Source: Actinomycetota bacterium
GTDB lineage: Bacteria > Actinomycetota > CADDZG01 > WHSQ01
Assembly: GCA_030446465.1 (NCBI GenBank)
Contig: JAUJNI010000001.1
Location: 605,859-669,858 of the forward strand
Length of the DNA stretch: 64,000 nt
Reading direction: 5' to 3'
The translations under genes were made by a program, and so were the position numbers. Shown here in pieces: positions 24,590 through 34,539 of the stretch. The notes under the pieces were generated by a model. That model made no database searches, had not been told where the DNA came from, and worked only from the letters and a program-made list of their open reading frames with translations. Position 1 is the stretch's first letter. The number at the start of each line of letters is the position of its first letter.

Positions 24590-26697
24590 CGAGGAAAAAG
24601 AGGTCCTCCAAAGGGGATAAGGGGACGCGCGGGGGGGGTGGCGAAACCTCACTCGGTATCGACCGCACCAAGATCCGGCTCGCCGTCTTTGCGGTTCTTC
24701 TCATAGCCGCTTTTGTGGCTCTTTACTCGCGGCTGTGGTTCCTTCAAGTGCTTGCGGCCGACGACTACCGAACTCAAGCGAGAGAGAACCGGGTCCGCAG
24801 AGTCGAGACCGAGCCGCCGCGGGGACGCATCTTGGATCGCAACCGGGTAGTGCTCGTAGACAACAGCTTCGAGCGGACCGTAACCATAGATCGCCAGGTC
24901 GTGGACGACGATCAAGCCAAGCGTACCCTGAGATGGCTAGCGCGACCGGAGCCGCGCGGTGCGGGACTGGAGACCTCGTACAAGGAGCTGTACGAGAACC
25001 TCAACGACGCCGCAGCGTCTCCCTACAAGCCGGTACCGGTGGCCAACAACATCAACGCAACGCAGGCCAACGTCATACGCGAGAGCGCAAACATGTATCC
25101 AGGGGTCGATGTCGACTACCTCCCCATGCGCAAGTACCCGCAGGGCGGGATCGCGCCTCACATCCTGGGCTATGTGGGCGAGATCGGCGAAGATGAGCTC
25201 AAAGACGACTTCTTCAAGGGCTCCAATGCAGGCGATGTGATTGGGAAGGCGGGGATTGAGCGGACCTACGATCGCTACCTGCGAGGGACCCCAGGCCTCG
25301 AGAAGGTTGTCGTTGACGCTGCCGGCGAAGTGGTCGGGGAGCCACTGCTCACTCGTGAGGAAGAGGCCGGGTCCGACCTCATCCTGTCGATCGATAGCGA
25401 GATCCAGAGGTTGGCCCAGAAGTCGCTCAAATCAGGGATTCGGGCCGCCCGCCGGGCCGCCTATCAGGCCCCCGCGGGCGCCGTCGTAGTCATGGACCCG
25501 ACCAACGGGCAGGTCATCGCGATGGCGAGCTTCCCCACCTACAGCCCGAGCCTTCTTGCCGATGGCTTCAGCACCAAGGACGCGCGCAAGCTGGGGGTCC
25601 CAACGGAGACCGGAGATGACGACGCCCAGGTAAATCGGGTGATCGCGGCGCAACGTCAACCCGGCTCCACCTTCAAGGTCGTGACTGCCGGCGCGGCGCT
25701 TGCGAACGACCTCATCTCTGCAACGAGCCAGGTTCCCTGTCCCGGCCGGACCGAGTATCCCCCCGAAGATCCGTTCGCCACGGTCTTCCACAACTGGACT
25801 AGGGCAGACCTCGGATTGATGGGCGTGCCCGAGTCCCTCCAGGTCTCGTGCAACACCTTTTATTACGAGTTGGGATGGCGGTTGGAGACCAGCTACGGCC
25901 CCCCCAAAAGCGCCGGCGGTGACGGCACCGAGGAATTCCAGAGGTACGAGCGGCTGGCTGGCTTCGGCAATCCAACCGGGATCGATCTTCCCTACGAGCT
26001 TGGAGGACGAGTCCCCGACGAGAAGTGGTGCCTCGAAGCGCAGGAGGAGACCGAGAACACCCAGTATCCGCTTTGCGAGCAAGGATGGCTGCCCGGCTAC
26101 ACGGTGAACATGGCCATCGGCCAAGGAGACCTCATCGTCACCCCCTTGCAGATGGCCGTGACCTATGCGGCGATAGCAAATGGCGGAACGGTGTGGGAGC
26201 CGCGCGTCGCCATGGCGGTTGCCAAGGACGAGCTGGACGACGGCACCGTCACTACGTCCAAGCAGAAGGGCAAAGCAGGAGCAAGGACCATCGAGGGCGG
26301 GCTTCAGGGAGAAGACATCGTCACTTCCATCGAAGCGAAGCCCGCCGGTGAGCTGCCTCTCGACGACGTGGAGCTCGCCGCCATCCGTCAAGGGCTAGAG
26401 CTGGTCGTCGCCAGTCCGGGGGGAACTGCGAACCCTGCTTTCTCGGGGTTCCCCTTGGACAAGTTCCCGGTAGCAGGAAAAACGGGAACAGCCCAACTTG
26501 GTGGAACTAAGTTGAACGATGCATGGTTCATCTCCTACGGTCCCAGCAACAATCCCAAATACGTCATCGCCGTCTACCTGGAGAAGGCCGGTCACGGTGG
26601 TGAGAGCGCGGCGCCCGTTGCCCGGCAGATATGGGAGGGCATTGCGGGCGTGGACAAGAAGACCGAAGTCTCTTTGGCGGAAGACGACTCGCGCTGA
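24583..26697 (+). CDS. mrdA: Penicillin-binding protein 2 (elongation transpeptidase)
   Basis: 704 aa class B PBP. A basic cytoplasmic tail and one membrane anchor (FAVLLIAAFVALYSRLWFLQVLA) precede the dimerisation domain (RVETEPPRGRILDRNR) and the transpeptidase domain with SxxK in QPGSTFKVV, SxN in VSCNTFYYELG and KTG in VAGKTGTAQLG. It cross-links peptidoglycan in partnership with RodA. GTG start inside the mreD end; the stop TGA overlaps the rodA ATG. Confidence 0.95.
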   Translation: MVARKKRSSKGDKGTRGGGGETSLGIDRTKIRLAVFAVLLIAAFVALYSRLWFLQVLAADDYRTQARENRVRRVETEPPRGRILDRNRVVLVDNSFERTVTIDRQVVDDDQAKRTLRWLARPEPRGAGLETSYKELYENLNDAAASPYKPVPVANNINATQANVIRESANMYPGVDVDYLPMRKYPQGGIAPHILGYVGEIGEDELKDDFFKGSNAGDVIGKAGIERTYDRYLRGTPGLEKVVVDAAGEVVGEPLLTREEEAGSDLILSIDSEIQRLAQKSLKSGIRAARRAAYQAPAGAVVVMDPTNGQVIAMASFPTYSPSLLADGFSTKDARKLGVPTETGDDDAQVNRVIAAQRQPGSTFKVVTAGAALANDLISATSQVPCPGRTEYPPEDPFATVFHNWTRADLGLMGVPESLQVSCNTFYYELGWRLETSYGPPKSAGGDGTEEFQRYERLAGFGNPTGIDLPYELGGRVPDEKWCLEAQEETENTQYPLCEQGWLPGYTVNMAIGQGDLIVTPLQMAVTYAAIANGGTVWEPRVAMAVAKDELDDGTVTTSKQKGKAGARTIEGGLQGEDIVTSIEAKPAGELPLDDVELAAIRQGLELVVASPGGTANPAFSGFPLDKFPVAGKTGTAQLGGTKLNDAWFISYGPSNNPKYVIAVYLEKAGHGGESAAPVARQIWEGIAGVDKKTEVSLAEDDSR

Positions 26698-27875
26698 TGG
26701 GCATGCAGGGAGTCTTCGGCGGAGCGGTCGACCGCATCGGCGGCGAACCGATTACCGCCCGCATGGCGCGAAAGGCGCCGATTCGGCACCTCGATCCCAT
26801 GTTGATGATGATCACGCTCCTGCTTACGACCTTCGGCGCCGTGATGATCTTCTCGGCGACGTCCTCGAACCAGGAGTTCCTTGGTTCGGACCCCGCCTTC
26901 TTCATGAAGCGGCAGATCATCTATGCGTTCGTGGGAGCGTTCGCGTTGGCTGGACTCGCGCTGTTCGATTACCGCCACCTGCGCGCGTTCGCGCCCATCA
27001 TCTATGGCGTGGCGCTCTTGACGCTGGTCCTGGTTCTGACGCCGCTGGGAGACGTTCGCAACAACACGAAGAGCTGGTTCGACTTCGGCGCCTTTCAGAT
27101 CCAACCATCCGAGTTTGCGAAGATCGCCGTAATCCTTGCGATCGCCACTTATCTGGCGGAGCGCAAGGGGGACGTGAGAGCGATAGATGTCGCCATCGCT
27201 GTGGGAATAGGGGGCGCCGCCGCCGGGCTGATTTTCATCGAGCCAGACCTGGGTGGGACTCTCGTGGTGGTGGCCGTTCTTGCAGTCATGCTGCTGGTCG
27301 GGGGGGCCAAGATCAGACACTTCGCCGCCCTCGGTTTCCTCGGAGCGGTGCTCGTCGTTTTCTCTCTCCAGGCCGGCCTCATCAAGGATTACCAAATCGA
27401 ACGGATCACCGCCTTTTTGGATACGAGCCCAGACGTTCAGACGTCCGGTTACACCTTGGTCCAAGCGAAGATAGCGATCGCGTCGGGAGGCATGGACGGA
27501 AAAGGTCTGGGAACCGAGAACACCCAGACGGACCTTCGCTTCGTCCCCGAGCAACACACCGACTTCATCTTTACGGCGGTCGGAGAGCAGTTGGGCTTCG
27601 TCGGAAGCGCGGCTCTTCTCGGCCTCTTTGCCATCCTCATCTGGCGCGCGCTGCGCATCGCGGCAATGTCGCGTGATCTCTTCGGGACCCTCGTTGCGGC
27701 AGGGATTGCCGCCATGTGGGGCTTTCAGTTGTTCGTGAACGTTGGGATGACCATGGGCATCATGCCGATCACCGGTCTACCTTTGCCTTTCGTCTCCTTC
27801 GGGGGCTCGGGTCTGCTGACCAACTTCCTTGCCGTCGGCTTGCTCTTGAATGTGCACATGAGACGGCTTATCTAG
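26697..27875 (+). CDS. rodA: RodA peptidoglycan glycosyltransferase (SEDS)
   Basis: 392 aa, about ten membrane segments. SEDS signatures are NNTKSWFDFGAFQIQPSEFAKIA, the FIEPDLGG Asp region, EQHTDFIFTAVGEQLG, and the C-terminal MGIMPITGLPLPFVSFGGSGLL. It polymerises lipid II glycan strands. The ATG at 26697 overlaps the mrdA stop, giving 1:1 synthesis of transpeptidase and polymerase. Confidence 0.95.
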   Translation: MGMQGVFGGAVDRIGGEPITARMARKAPIRHLDPMLMMITLLLTTFGAVMIFSATSSNQEFLGSDPAFFMKRQIIYAFVGAFALAGLALFDYRHLRAFAPIIYGVALLTLVLVLTPLGDVRNNTKSWFDFGAFQIQPSEFAKIAVILAIATYLAERKGDVRAIDVAIAVGIGGAAAGLIFIEPDLGGTLVVVAVLAVMLLVGGAKIRHFAALGFLGAVLVVFSLQAGLIKDYQIERITAFLDTSPDVQTSGYTLVQAKIAIASGGMDGKGLGTENTQTDLRFVPEQHTDFIFTAVGEQLGFVGSAALLGLFAILIWRALRIAAMSRDLFGTLVAAGIAAMWGFQLFVNVGMTMGIMPITGLPLPFVSFGGSGLLTNFLAVGLLLNVHMRRLI

Positions 27876-27903
27876 TGGACCGCTCAGACAACTGGGGGCA
27901 CTA

Positions 27904-29304
<1,401 letters not shown>

Positions 29305-29516
29305 ACCTCGCTGGTCGCTCTGGCGGGCGTTGGTAGGTGAGATAGGAAGGGCGAGGACGGCGGGCGTTCCGGAGCGAAGGCTGAAGAGAGTGGGGTGCCT
29401 GAGCGGAGCGGACGCCCGTCGCCGCAGCCGTTCCGGTCCCCGGAGTTACTCAGGCAGCGTCGGGCTTGGTATTCTTGCTGGGCCCTCGGTTCGGGGGCTT
29501 GATCCTCGGGAGAGAC
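29305..29516. promoter_or_regulatory. rng-rplU intergenic leader
   Basis: About 210 bp without a gene, likely containing the rplU-rpmA promoter; TATTCT at 29469-29474 is a possible -10. In many bacteria an L21 leader RNA lies here, but I could not fold a match with confidence. Confidence 0.3.
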
Positions 29517-29879
29517 ATGTACGCAGTTATCCGCGCGGGCGGCAAGCAATTCAAAGTCACAAAGGGCGACGTCATCGAGGTGGAGCGCCTCAAAGGCTCC
29601 GACGAGGTGGCGTTCACGCCATTGCTTATCGTTGACGACGAGGGCAAGGCGCGCTCGGGAAGATCCGATTTGTCGAGCGCTCGGGTGCTCGGCCGGGTTG
29701 TCGGCGAAGCCAAGGGGCCCAAAGTCGATGTCACCAAGTACCGCAACAAGACCGGATACAGGCGCCACGTAGGGCACCGGCAGAAATACACGAGCGTTCA
29801 GATTGCCGACATCGAGCTGGGCGTCGGCGGGTCCGAGGATTCATCAACCGAAACTGGAGGAAGTGGCGATGGCTCATAA
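29517..29879 (+). CDS. rplU: 50S ribosomal protein L21
   Basis: 120 aa. Starts [25 protein letters not shown] and contains the L21 signature [23 protein letters not shown]. The acidic Ser/Gly-rich tail (residues 103-120) is a lineage extension. The start is fixed by the conserved N-terminus, with CGGGAGAG upstream. The 3' end overlaps rpmA by 11 bp. Confidence 0.97.
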   Translation: MYAVIRAGGKQFKVTKGDVIEVERLKGSDEVAFTPLLIVDDEGKARSGRSDLSSARVLGRVVGEAKGPKVDVTKYRNKTGYRRHVGHRQKYTSVQIADIELGVGGSEDSSTETGGSGDGS

Positions 29880-30120
29880 GAAAGGTGCAGCATCGTCCCG
29901 AAACGGCCGGGACTCCGCCAGCAAGCGGCTAGGGGTCAAGGTTCATGGTGGCCAGCAGGCAAAGGCCGGTTCGATCATCGTGCGCCAGCGGGGAACCAAG
30001 GTGCATCCCGGGCTGAACGTCGGGAGGGGCGGGGACGACACCCTTTTCGCCACCGCCGACGGAACGGTGACCTTTCACAGCATGAGGGGACGCCGGGTAG
30101 TCAGCGTAGTCAACGACTGA
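29869..30120 (+). CDS. rpmA: 50S ribosomal protein L27
   Basis: 83 aa. [48 protein letters not shown] is the canonical L27 start without the cleavable extension found in Firmicutes. GGAGG lies inside the rplU end. L27's N-terminus reaches the peptidyl-transferase centre. Confidence 0.97.
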   Translation: MAHKKGAASSRNGRDSASKRLGVKVHGGQQAKAGSIIVRQRGTKVHPGLNVGRGGDDTLFATADGTVTFHSMRGRRVVSVVND

Positions 30121-30178
30121 CCTCGGCGTCCTCCCGGCGGGCTTCGCCGCCTCCCATGTCCTCGACCGCAGGTGCCCC

Positions 30179-31459
30179 GTGAAGTTCGTAGACGAAGCAA
30201 AGATCCACGTCGCCGCAGGCGCCGGTGGCAATGGTTCCACCGCCTTTCACCACGAGCCCTACAAGCCGAAGGGTGGCCCGGACGGAGGGGACGGGGGGGA
30301 CGGAGGGGACGTCCTCCTGAGAGCGGATGGTTCCATAGGCACGCTTGCCGAGTTGCGGGACCATCCCCACATAAAAGCCGGGCGCGGAGGCCACGGCGAG
30401 GGCAAGCGCCGTCATGGTGCCCGAGGCAAGGATCGCGTCGTCCTCCTCCCGCCCGGAACCGTCGTCTACGGCGAAGACGGGCAGGTGATTGCCGACCTGG
30501 CGGCTCCTGGGCACGAGCTGCTCGTCGCAAAGGGTGGTCGAGGGGGCCGAGGCAACGCGCGCTTTGCCACACCGACGAGACGCGCCCCCACGTTCTCGGA
30601 GCGCGGCGAGCCGGGAGAGCAAGAGTGGCTTCGCCTCGAATTGCGGCTGTTGGCGGACGTGGGCCTCGTCGGGTTTCCGAACGCCGGGAAATCGACCCTG
30701 ATCTCCCGTATCTCAAAGGCAAAGCCGAGAGTCGCCGACTATCCATTCACAACGCTCGTGCCCAACCTGGGAGTCGTTACGGTTGATGACGATTCCTTCG
30801 TGGTCGCCGACATCCCGGGCCTGGTGATGGGCGCTAACGAAGGCAAGGGCCTCGGCACAAGGTTTCTCAGGCATGTGCGCAGAGCCGCCGTGCTCGTTTT
30901 CTTGATCGACCTGGCTGCCGACGACCGTGATCCGGCAAATGACGTCGATGCTTTGCGCCGGGAGCTGAAGGCGTTCGATGAGGTGCTCGCATCCAGGCCC
31001 TCACTCATCGTTGCCAACAAGGTGGACGCCGGACGGGATGTCCTTCCTCGAGTCCTCCGGAGGCATGCCGAGGCTCTTCCGATCTCTGCAGTCACCGGCG
31101 AGGGGATAGAAGGGCTCGTGAGGCGCCTCGATGATCTTGTCAAACACTCGAGAAGCGAGCTGGCCCCCTCGAGCGGCGGCTACGTGCGCCATGTGGTCAG
31201 GGACGATCCAATTAAGGTCACTCGCCACCCTGACGGCTGGCAGGTGTCGAGCCGGCGGGCAGAGCGGGCGGTTGCGATTACCGACCTGGACAACGAAGAG
31301 GCCGTCGGACGGCTTCAGCGTAAGCTGATCTCAATGGGGGTGGAGCGGGCCCTCGAGGAGGCTGGTGCAACAAGAGGGGACGACGTCGTCATAGGGAATG
31401 CATCTTTTGAGTTCGAGCCTGACGAGAAGAGCTCCTCGACGGCGCACGAGGAAGGTTGA
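30179..31459 (+). CDS. obgE: GTPase ObgE/CgtA
   Basis: 426 aa. The glycine-rich Obg domain (HVAAGAGGNGSTAFHHEPYKPKGGPDGGDGGDGGD) is followed by the GTPase domain with G1 GFPNAGKST, G3 DIPGL, G4 NKVD, and a C-terminal OCT domain (residues about 340-415). It acts in 50S assembly and stress signalling. GTG start. Downstream lie two strong hairpins before nadD. Confidence 0.96.
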   Translation: MKFVDEAKIHVAAGAGGNGSTAFHHEPYKPKGGPDGGDGGDGGDVLLRADGSIGTLAELRDHPHIKAGRGGHGEGKRRHGARGKDRVVLLPPGTVVYGEDGQVIADLAAPGHELLVAKGGRGGRGNARFATPTRRAPTFSERGEPGEQEWLRLELRLLADVGLVGFPNAGKSTLISRISKAKPRVADYPFTTLVPNLGVVTVDDDSFVVADIPGLVMGANEGKGLGTRFLRHVRRAAVLVFLIDLAADDRDPANDVDALRRELKAFDEVLASRPSLIVANKVDAGRDVLPRVLRRHAEALPISAVTGEGIEGLVRRLDDLVKHSRSELAPSSGGYVRHVVRDDPIKVTRHPDGWQVSSRRAERAVAITDLDNEEAVGRLQRKLISMGVERALEEAGATRGDDVVIGNASFEFEPDEKSSSTAHEEG

Positions 31460-31554
31460 ACAGCCACGGAGTTCATATTGCGTCCGCGAGGCCGTCACTT
31501 GCCCTCAACCTGCTCTCCCTACCCTCTCAATCGCGTCCCGGCTCGAGGACACGA

Positions 31555-31627
31555 GGGAAGTGGTCAAGTCCCCCTGATCACTTCCCGTGCCGTGGTGCGA
31601 GGGGGGCCACTCCCAGGGCCCCCCTCG
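31555..31627. terminator. Two tandem strong hairpins between obgE and nadD
   Basis: Hairpin 1: 31555-31586, a 12-bp stem GGGAAGTGGTCA / TGATCACTTCCC with one G-T pair and an 8-nt loop. Hairpin 2: 31598-31627, a perfect 11-bp stem CGAGGGGGGCC / GGCCCCCCTCG with an 8-nt loop. There is no T tract, so factor-independent termination would be atypical; a processing site or structured leader for nadD is also possible. Confidence 0.5.
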
Positions 31628-31698
31628 TCCCTCGAGGAAGGTCCCTTCATCACCCTCGATCGCTCGCGCCGAATCGGCTTTTCGGGTTTGCTAGCGGG

Positions 31699-32322
31699 AT
31701 GCAATCCAAACTGGGCGCGGTGAGGCGCCTCGGTGTCTTCGGAGGCACCTTCGACCCTCTCCACATTGGTCACATCGCGGTTGCGGCACAGGTGTCGGAA
31801 GAGTTCGAGCTCGACCGTCTGATGTTCGTCCCTGCCGGTCGGCCCTGGCAGAAAGAGACCTACGCGGGGCCGGAGGACCGGTATCTCATGAGCGTTCTCG
31901 GTGCCTCCGACGCCAGTTTCTCCGTCTCCCGGATTGAGATCGACCGCAAGGGGCCGACCTACACCGCAGACACCATGTCCTCTCTTCGGTCCTTCTATGG
32001 GGACGAGGTGCGCCTGCTCTTCGTCGCAGGGGCCGATGCAGTGCTTCACCTCGGCTCGTGGGAAAAGCTCGACAGTCTGGCGCGACTGGCCGAGGTCGTT
32101 GCAGTCACCAGATCAGGTTTCGAATTGTCACAACTCAGCCCGGAGCCATGGTGGCCCGCCGTACGAATGATGGAGGTGCCGAACGTTGACGTCTCTTCCA
32201 CGGGCATACGCGAGCGCGTGACGCAGGGTCTGCCGATCGGCGGCTTGGTTCCCCCCGCCGTCGAGCTCTACATCCACACCCATCGGCTGTATTCCGGGGG
32301 AGCTTCCCGCAAGACGCCCTAG
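31699..32322 (+). CDS. nadD: Nicotinate-nucleotide adenylyltransferase
   Basis: 207 aa nucleotidyltransferase making NaAD in NAD synthesis. The HxGH motif is in VFGGTFDPLHIGHIAVA, the second motif is SxTxxR-like VDVSSTGIRERV near the C-terminus, and FVPAGRPWQK contacts substrate. The ATG at 31699 suits the family start; the frame is open further upstream through the two hairpins but that part lacks homology. nadD-rsfS is a conserved pair. Confidence 0.94.
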   Translation: MQSKLGAVRRLGVFGGTFDPLHIGHIAVAAQVSEEFELDRLMFVPAGRPWQKETYAGPEDRYLMSVLGASDASFSVSRIEIDRKGPTYTADTMSSLRSFYGDEVRLLFVAGADAVLHLGSWEKLDSLARLAEVVAVTRSGFELSQLSPEPWWPAVRMMEVPNVDVSSTGIRERVTQGLPIGGLVPPAVELYIHTHRLYSGGASRKTP

Positions 32323-32377
32323 GTGGTTAGGGCGGGGTATCGTGAAAGCCTCCATGACTGCGGAAAGGGCTTATTGA

Positions 32378-32824
32378 GTGCGTTTGGCGGAACAAGCGTC
32401 GGCCGAGCGCGCCGACCTCGCTCTGGAAGCCGCACGAGCCGCATCGGACAAGAAAGCAGAGCGGATCGTGATACTCGATGTCTCCAAGCACCTCGTGATA
32501 ATCGATCACTTTGTCATCTGCAGCGGGAACACCGAGCGCCAGGTCCACACCATCGCCGATGAGGTCGAACGACGGCTGGCCGCTTCAAACGCTGTGAAGC
32601 CACGTCGGCGAGAGGGCAACCGGGAAGCCCGCTGGGTGGTTCTGGACTACATCGACTTTGCGGTTCACGTCTTCCACAAGGAAGAGCGTGATTACTACGA
32701 CCTCGAGCGGCTGTGGGCGGACGCGCCGAGGGTGGCATTCACCGAGTCGGGCCGGTCCGGGGTCTCGGCTCCCACTAACCAGGAGGAACAGGATGAGCCC
32801 ACAGCCACGGCGGAGGCGACGTAG
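32378..32824 (+). CDS. rsfS: Ribosome silencing factor RsfS
   Basis: 148 aa. The core matches RsfS/Iojap: ASDKKAERIVILDVSKHLVIIDHFVICSGNTERQVHTIADEVE and ARWVVLDYIDFAVHVFHKEERDYYDLERLW. It binds L14 and blocks 30S joining when nutrients are short. GTG start. A C-terminal disordered tail (from about residue 125) overlaps the start of the next gene in another frame. Confidence 0.94.
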   Translation: MRLAEQASAERADLALEAARAASDKKAERIVILDVSKHLVIIDHFVICSGNTERQVHTIADEVERRLAASNAVKPRRREGNREARWVVLDYIDFAVHVFHKEERDYYDLERLWADAPRVAFTESGRSGVSAPTNQEEQDEPTATAEAT

Positions 32825-33350
32825 GCGTCGAGGAAGTGGTCGACAAGGACAGGAAGGTTCTCAGAGCTCGCCGTCCCCATCAGCGGCCTCCGATCGAGTG
32901 CAAGGCCAGGGCGCACCGAGGCGATCCAGAAGGGGAAGGAGGGGCCAGGGTGAGAGGTCCACTTCTCCGGCGTCCTCCGAGGACCTGGTAAGGGGAGTTC
33001 GCAAGCCGCGTCCCGCCAGGCTCACGGGTCCGCATGACGGTCAGACGCTCGAGGGCCTCATCGGAGACCTCCAGTCGGAGTGGGGGGTGCCCGAGAGGCC
33101 CCAGGAGTACCGCATCACCCTTAAGGTTGCGGAGGTCCGAGAGTCTAGGGGCGGCCGTGAACCTGCCGTGGAGGAGGGGCGGACGGCCCCGGACCCCCCG
33201 AACGCTTTGGGGAGACCCAGAAGGGAGAAGGCCCCCGCGGCACCCCGAATGGGGGCCGATGGATCGGCCGAGACGGCTCGAGACAAACCACCGTCCGGCC
33301 GAAGGAGAGGTCGTCGCCGCCGCCGAGGCAACAGCGGGCCACCCTCATAG
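32793..33350 (+). CDS. Arg-rich basic protein of unknown function overlapping rsfS
   Basis: 185 aa from ATG 32793, with an AGGAGG at 32781-32786, one of the best ribosome-binding sites in the window. Both ends carry Arg clusters (eight Arg near residue 6, and GRRRGRRRRR near the C-terminus). The middle has one more ordered segment (GQTLEGLIGDLQSEWGVPERPQEYRITLKVAEV, about residues 85-117). The rest is low-complexity and probably disordered. RNA or ribosome binding is plausible from composition and from its rsfS context, but no family is recognised. Confidence 0.6.
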   Translation: MSPQPRRRRRRRRGSGRQGQEGSQSSPSPSAASDRVQGQGAPRRSRRGRRGQGERSTSPASSEDLVRGVRKPRPARLTGPHDGQTLEGLIGDLQSEWGVPERPQEYRITLKVAEVRESRGGREPAVEEGRTAPDPPNALGRPRREKAPAAPRMGADGSAETARDKPPSGRRRGRRRRRGNSGPPS

Positions 33351-33374
33351 GGCTGCTAGCATCGCAGGCCAAGA

Positions 33375-33447
33375 GGGCCCGTAGCTCACTTGGTAGAGCG
33401 CCGCCATGGCATGGCGGAGGTAGTCGGTTCGATCCCGATCGGGTCCA
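33375..33447 (+). tRNA. tRNA-Ala (anticodon GGC)
   Basis: 73 nt with A discriminator. Acceptor GGGCCCG pairs with CGGGTCC (one G-T). D arm GCTCACTTGGTAGAGC, anticodon stem CCGCC/GGCGG with loop ATGGCAT (anticodon GGC), and T arm with TTCGATC. A serine-recombinase relic lies just downstream on the other strand. Confidence 0.92.
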
Positions 33448-33502
33448 CCCCAACCTTGCGGTGCGCGAACCAAGGATGCCGCTCCACCTCCTCGGTGATC
33501 TC

Positions 33503-33890
33503 TGTTTCCGCCGCTGGCCTCGGCCAGCGCGTCCGCGATGAGCGAGCTGTCTTGATAAACCTCCGCCATCTGCTCGATGACCGCCTCTTCGAGCGCCTCT
33601 CTGGGAAGACGGTCGGCATTGCATCGGCTGGTTCCGTAGCGATACCGCGTCGAGCACGTGTAGTAGTGGTAGAGGCGCGAGCGGCCCTTGGCCGAGGTTC
33701 CGATGTACGCGCGCTCGCAGCGCACCACTCCCGACAGGTAGTCACTCGCGTGCCCCCGCTTTAGAGCCTGGGACTCGCCGCGCTCTCTGAGGATGCGGCG
33801 TCGCTGCCTCGAACGTCTCGCAGTCGACGACCGCGTCGTGCAGCCCCTCGTATACCTCGCCGCGTTCTTTGCGAACCTGAGGATTCAAGG
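33503..33890 (-). pseudogene. Serine site-specific recombinase, C-terminal relic
   Basis: Read on the minus strand, one frame gives NPQVRKERGEVYEGLHDAVVDCETFEAA, the Recombinase domain motif (normally NPxYxGKxxxxGEVYxGxHxxxVdxetFe). A second frame, from about 33728, gives VRCERAYIGTSAKGRSRLYHYYTCSTRYRYGTSRCNADRLP, the zinc beta-ribbon. The first CxxC is damaged, a frameshift separates the two, and the catalytic resolvase domain is missing. It is therefore a dead remnant of an integrated element beside tRNA-Ala. Confidence 0.75.
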
Positions 33891-34014
33891 ACCAGAAGGC
33901 GGATCGGAATCCAAAGCGGTCTGATCTCCTGGTGGTTGGCACTGGCTTTGGATTCGGCGGAAATGGCCCGCTACTTTTTGGTTGCCTCGTACGTCTAGTT
34001 AGCGTGATGAGCCG

Positions 34015-34539
34015 GTGAACACCACAAGTTTTGGGGAGGCAGTGGCCAAGCGAGGCGAGCAGACGCTGGCCGGTCTCTACTGGCGACACGCCAGCGACGC
34101 GGTGCGCCTTGCTTTTCTCCTCACGGGTGATCAGCACGCCGCAGAGGACATCGTCCAGGATGCCTTCATACGCCTGTTCGGTCGCTTCCAGGAGCTCAGA
34201 AGCCCCGATGCGTTTGAGGTTTATCTGCGCAGAACGATCGTCAATCTGTCCCGAGACCGCTTTCGCAGGCTGAGGCTAGAGCGCGACTACGCGGCCCGAG
34301 AAGGAGATTCCTCCTTCCGACAGGCCGTTACGCCGCAGATCGAGGAACGCCAGCTGATCCGCGACGCCCTACGGAGCTTGCCGCATCGGCAGCGCGCGGC
34401 ACTCGTTCTGCGGTTCTACGCGGATCTGTCGGAACAACAGACCGCCGAGGTGCTGCAGTGCTCGGTGGCTGCGGTGAAGTCCTTGGTATCCCGAGCGACC
34501 GCTTCATTGAGGGAACGCATGAGAGGTGACGTCCTGTGA
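34015..34539 (+). CDS. ECF RNA polymerase sigma factor (SigE-like)
   Basis: 174 aa. Sigma region 2 is in DAVRLAFLLTGDQHAAEDIVQDAFIRLFGRF, region 4 in RDALRSLPHRQRAALVLRFYADLSEQQTAEVLQCSVAAVKSLVSRATASLRERM with its helix-turn-helix. GTG start. The stop overlaps the GTG of the downstream membrane protein, a typical sigma/regulator arrangement. Confidence 0.9.
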   Translation: MNTTSFGEAVAKRGEQTLAGLYWRHASDAVRLAFLLTGDQHAAEDIVQDAFIRLFGRFQELRSPDAFEVYLRRTIVNLSRDRFRRLRLERDYAAREGDSSFRQAVTPQIEERQLIRDALRSLPHRQRAALVLRFYADLSEQQTAEVLQCSVAAVKSLVSRATASLRERMRGDVL

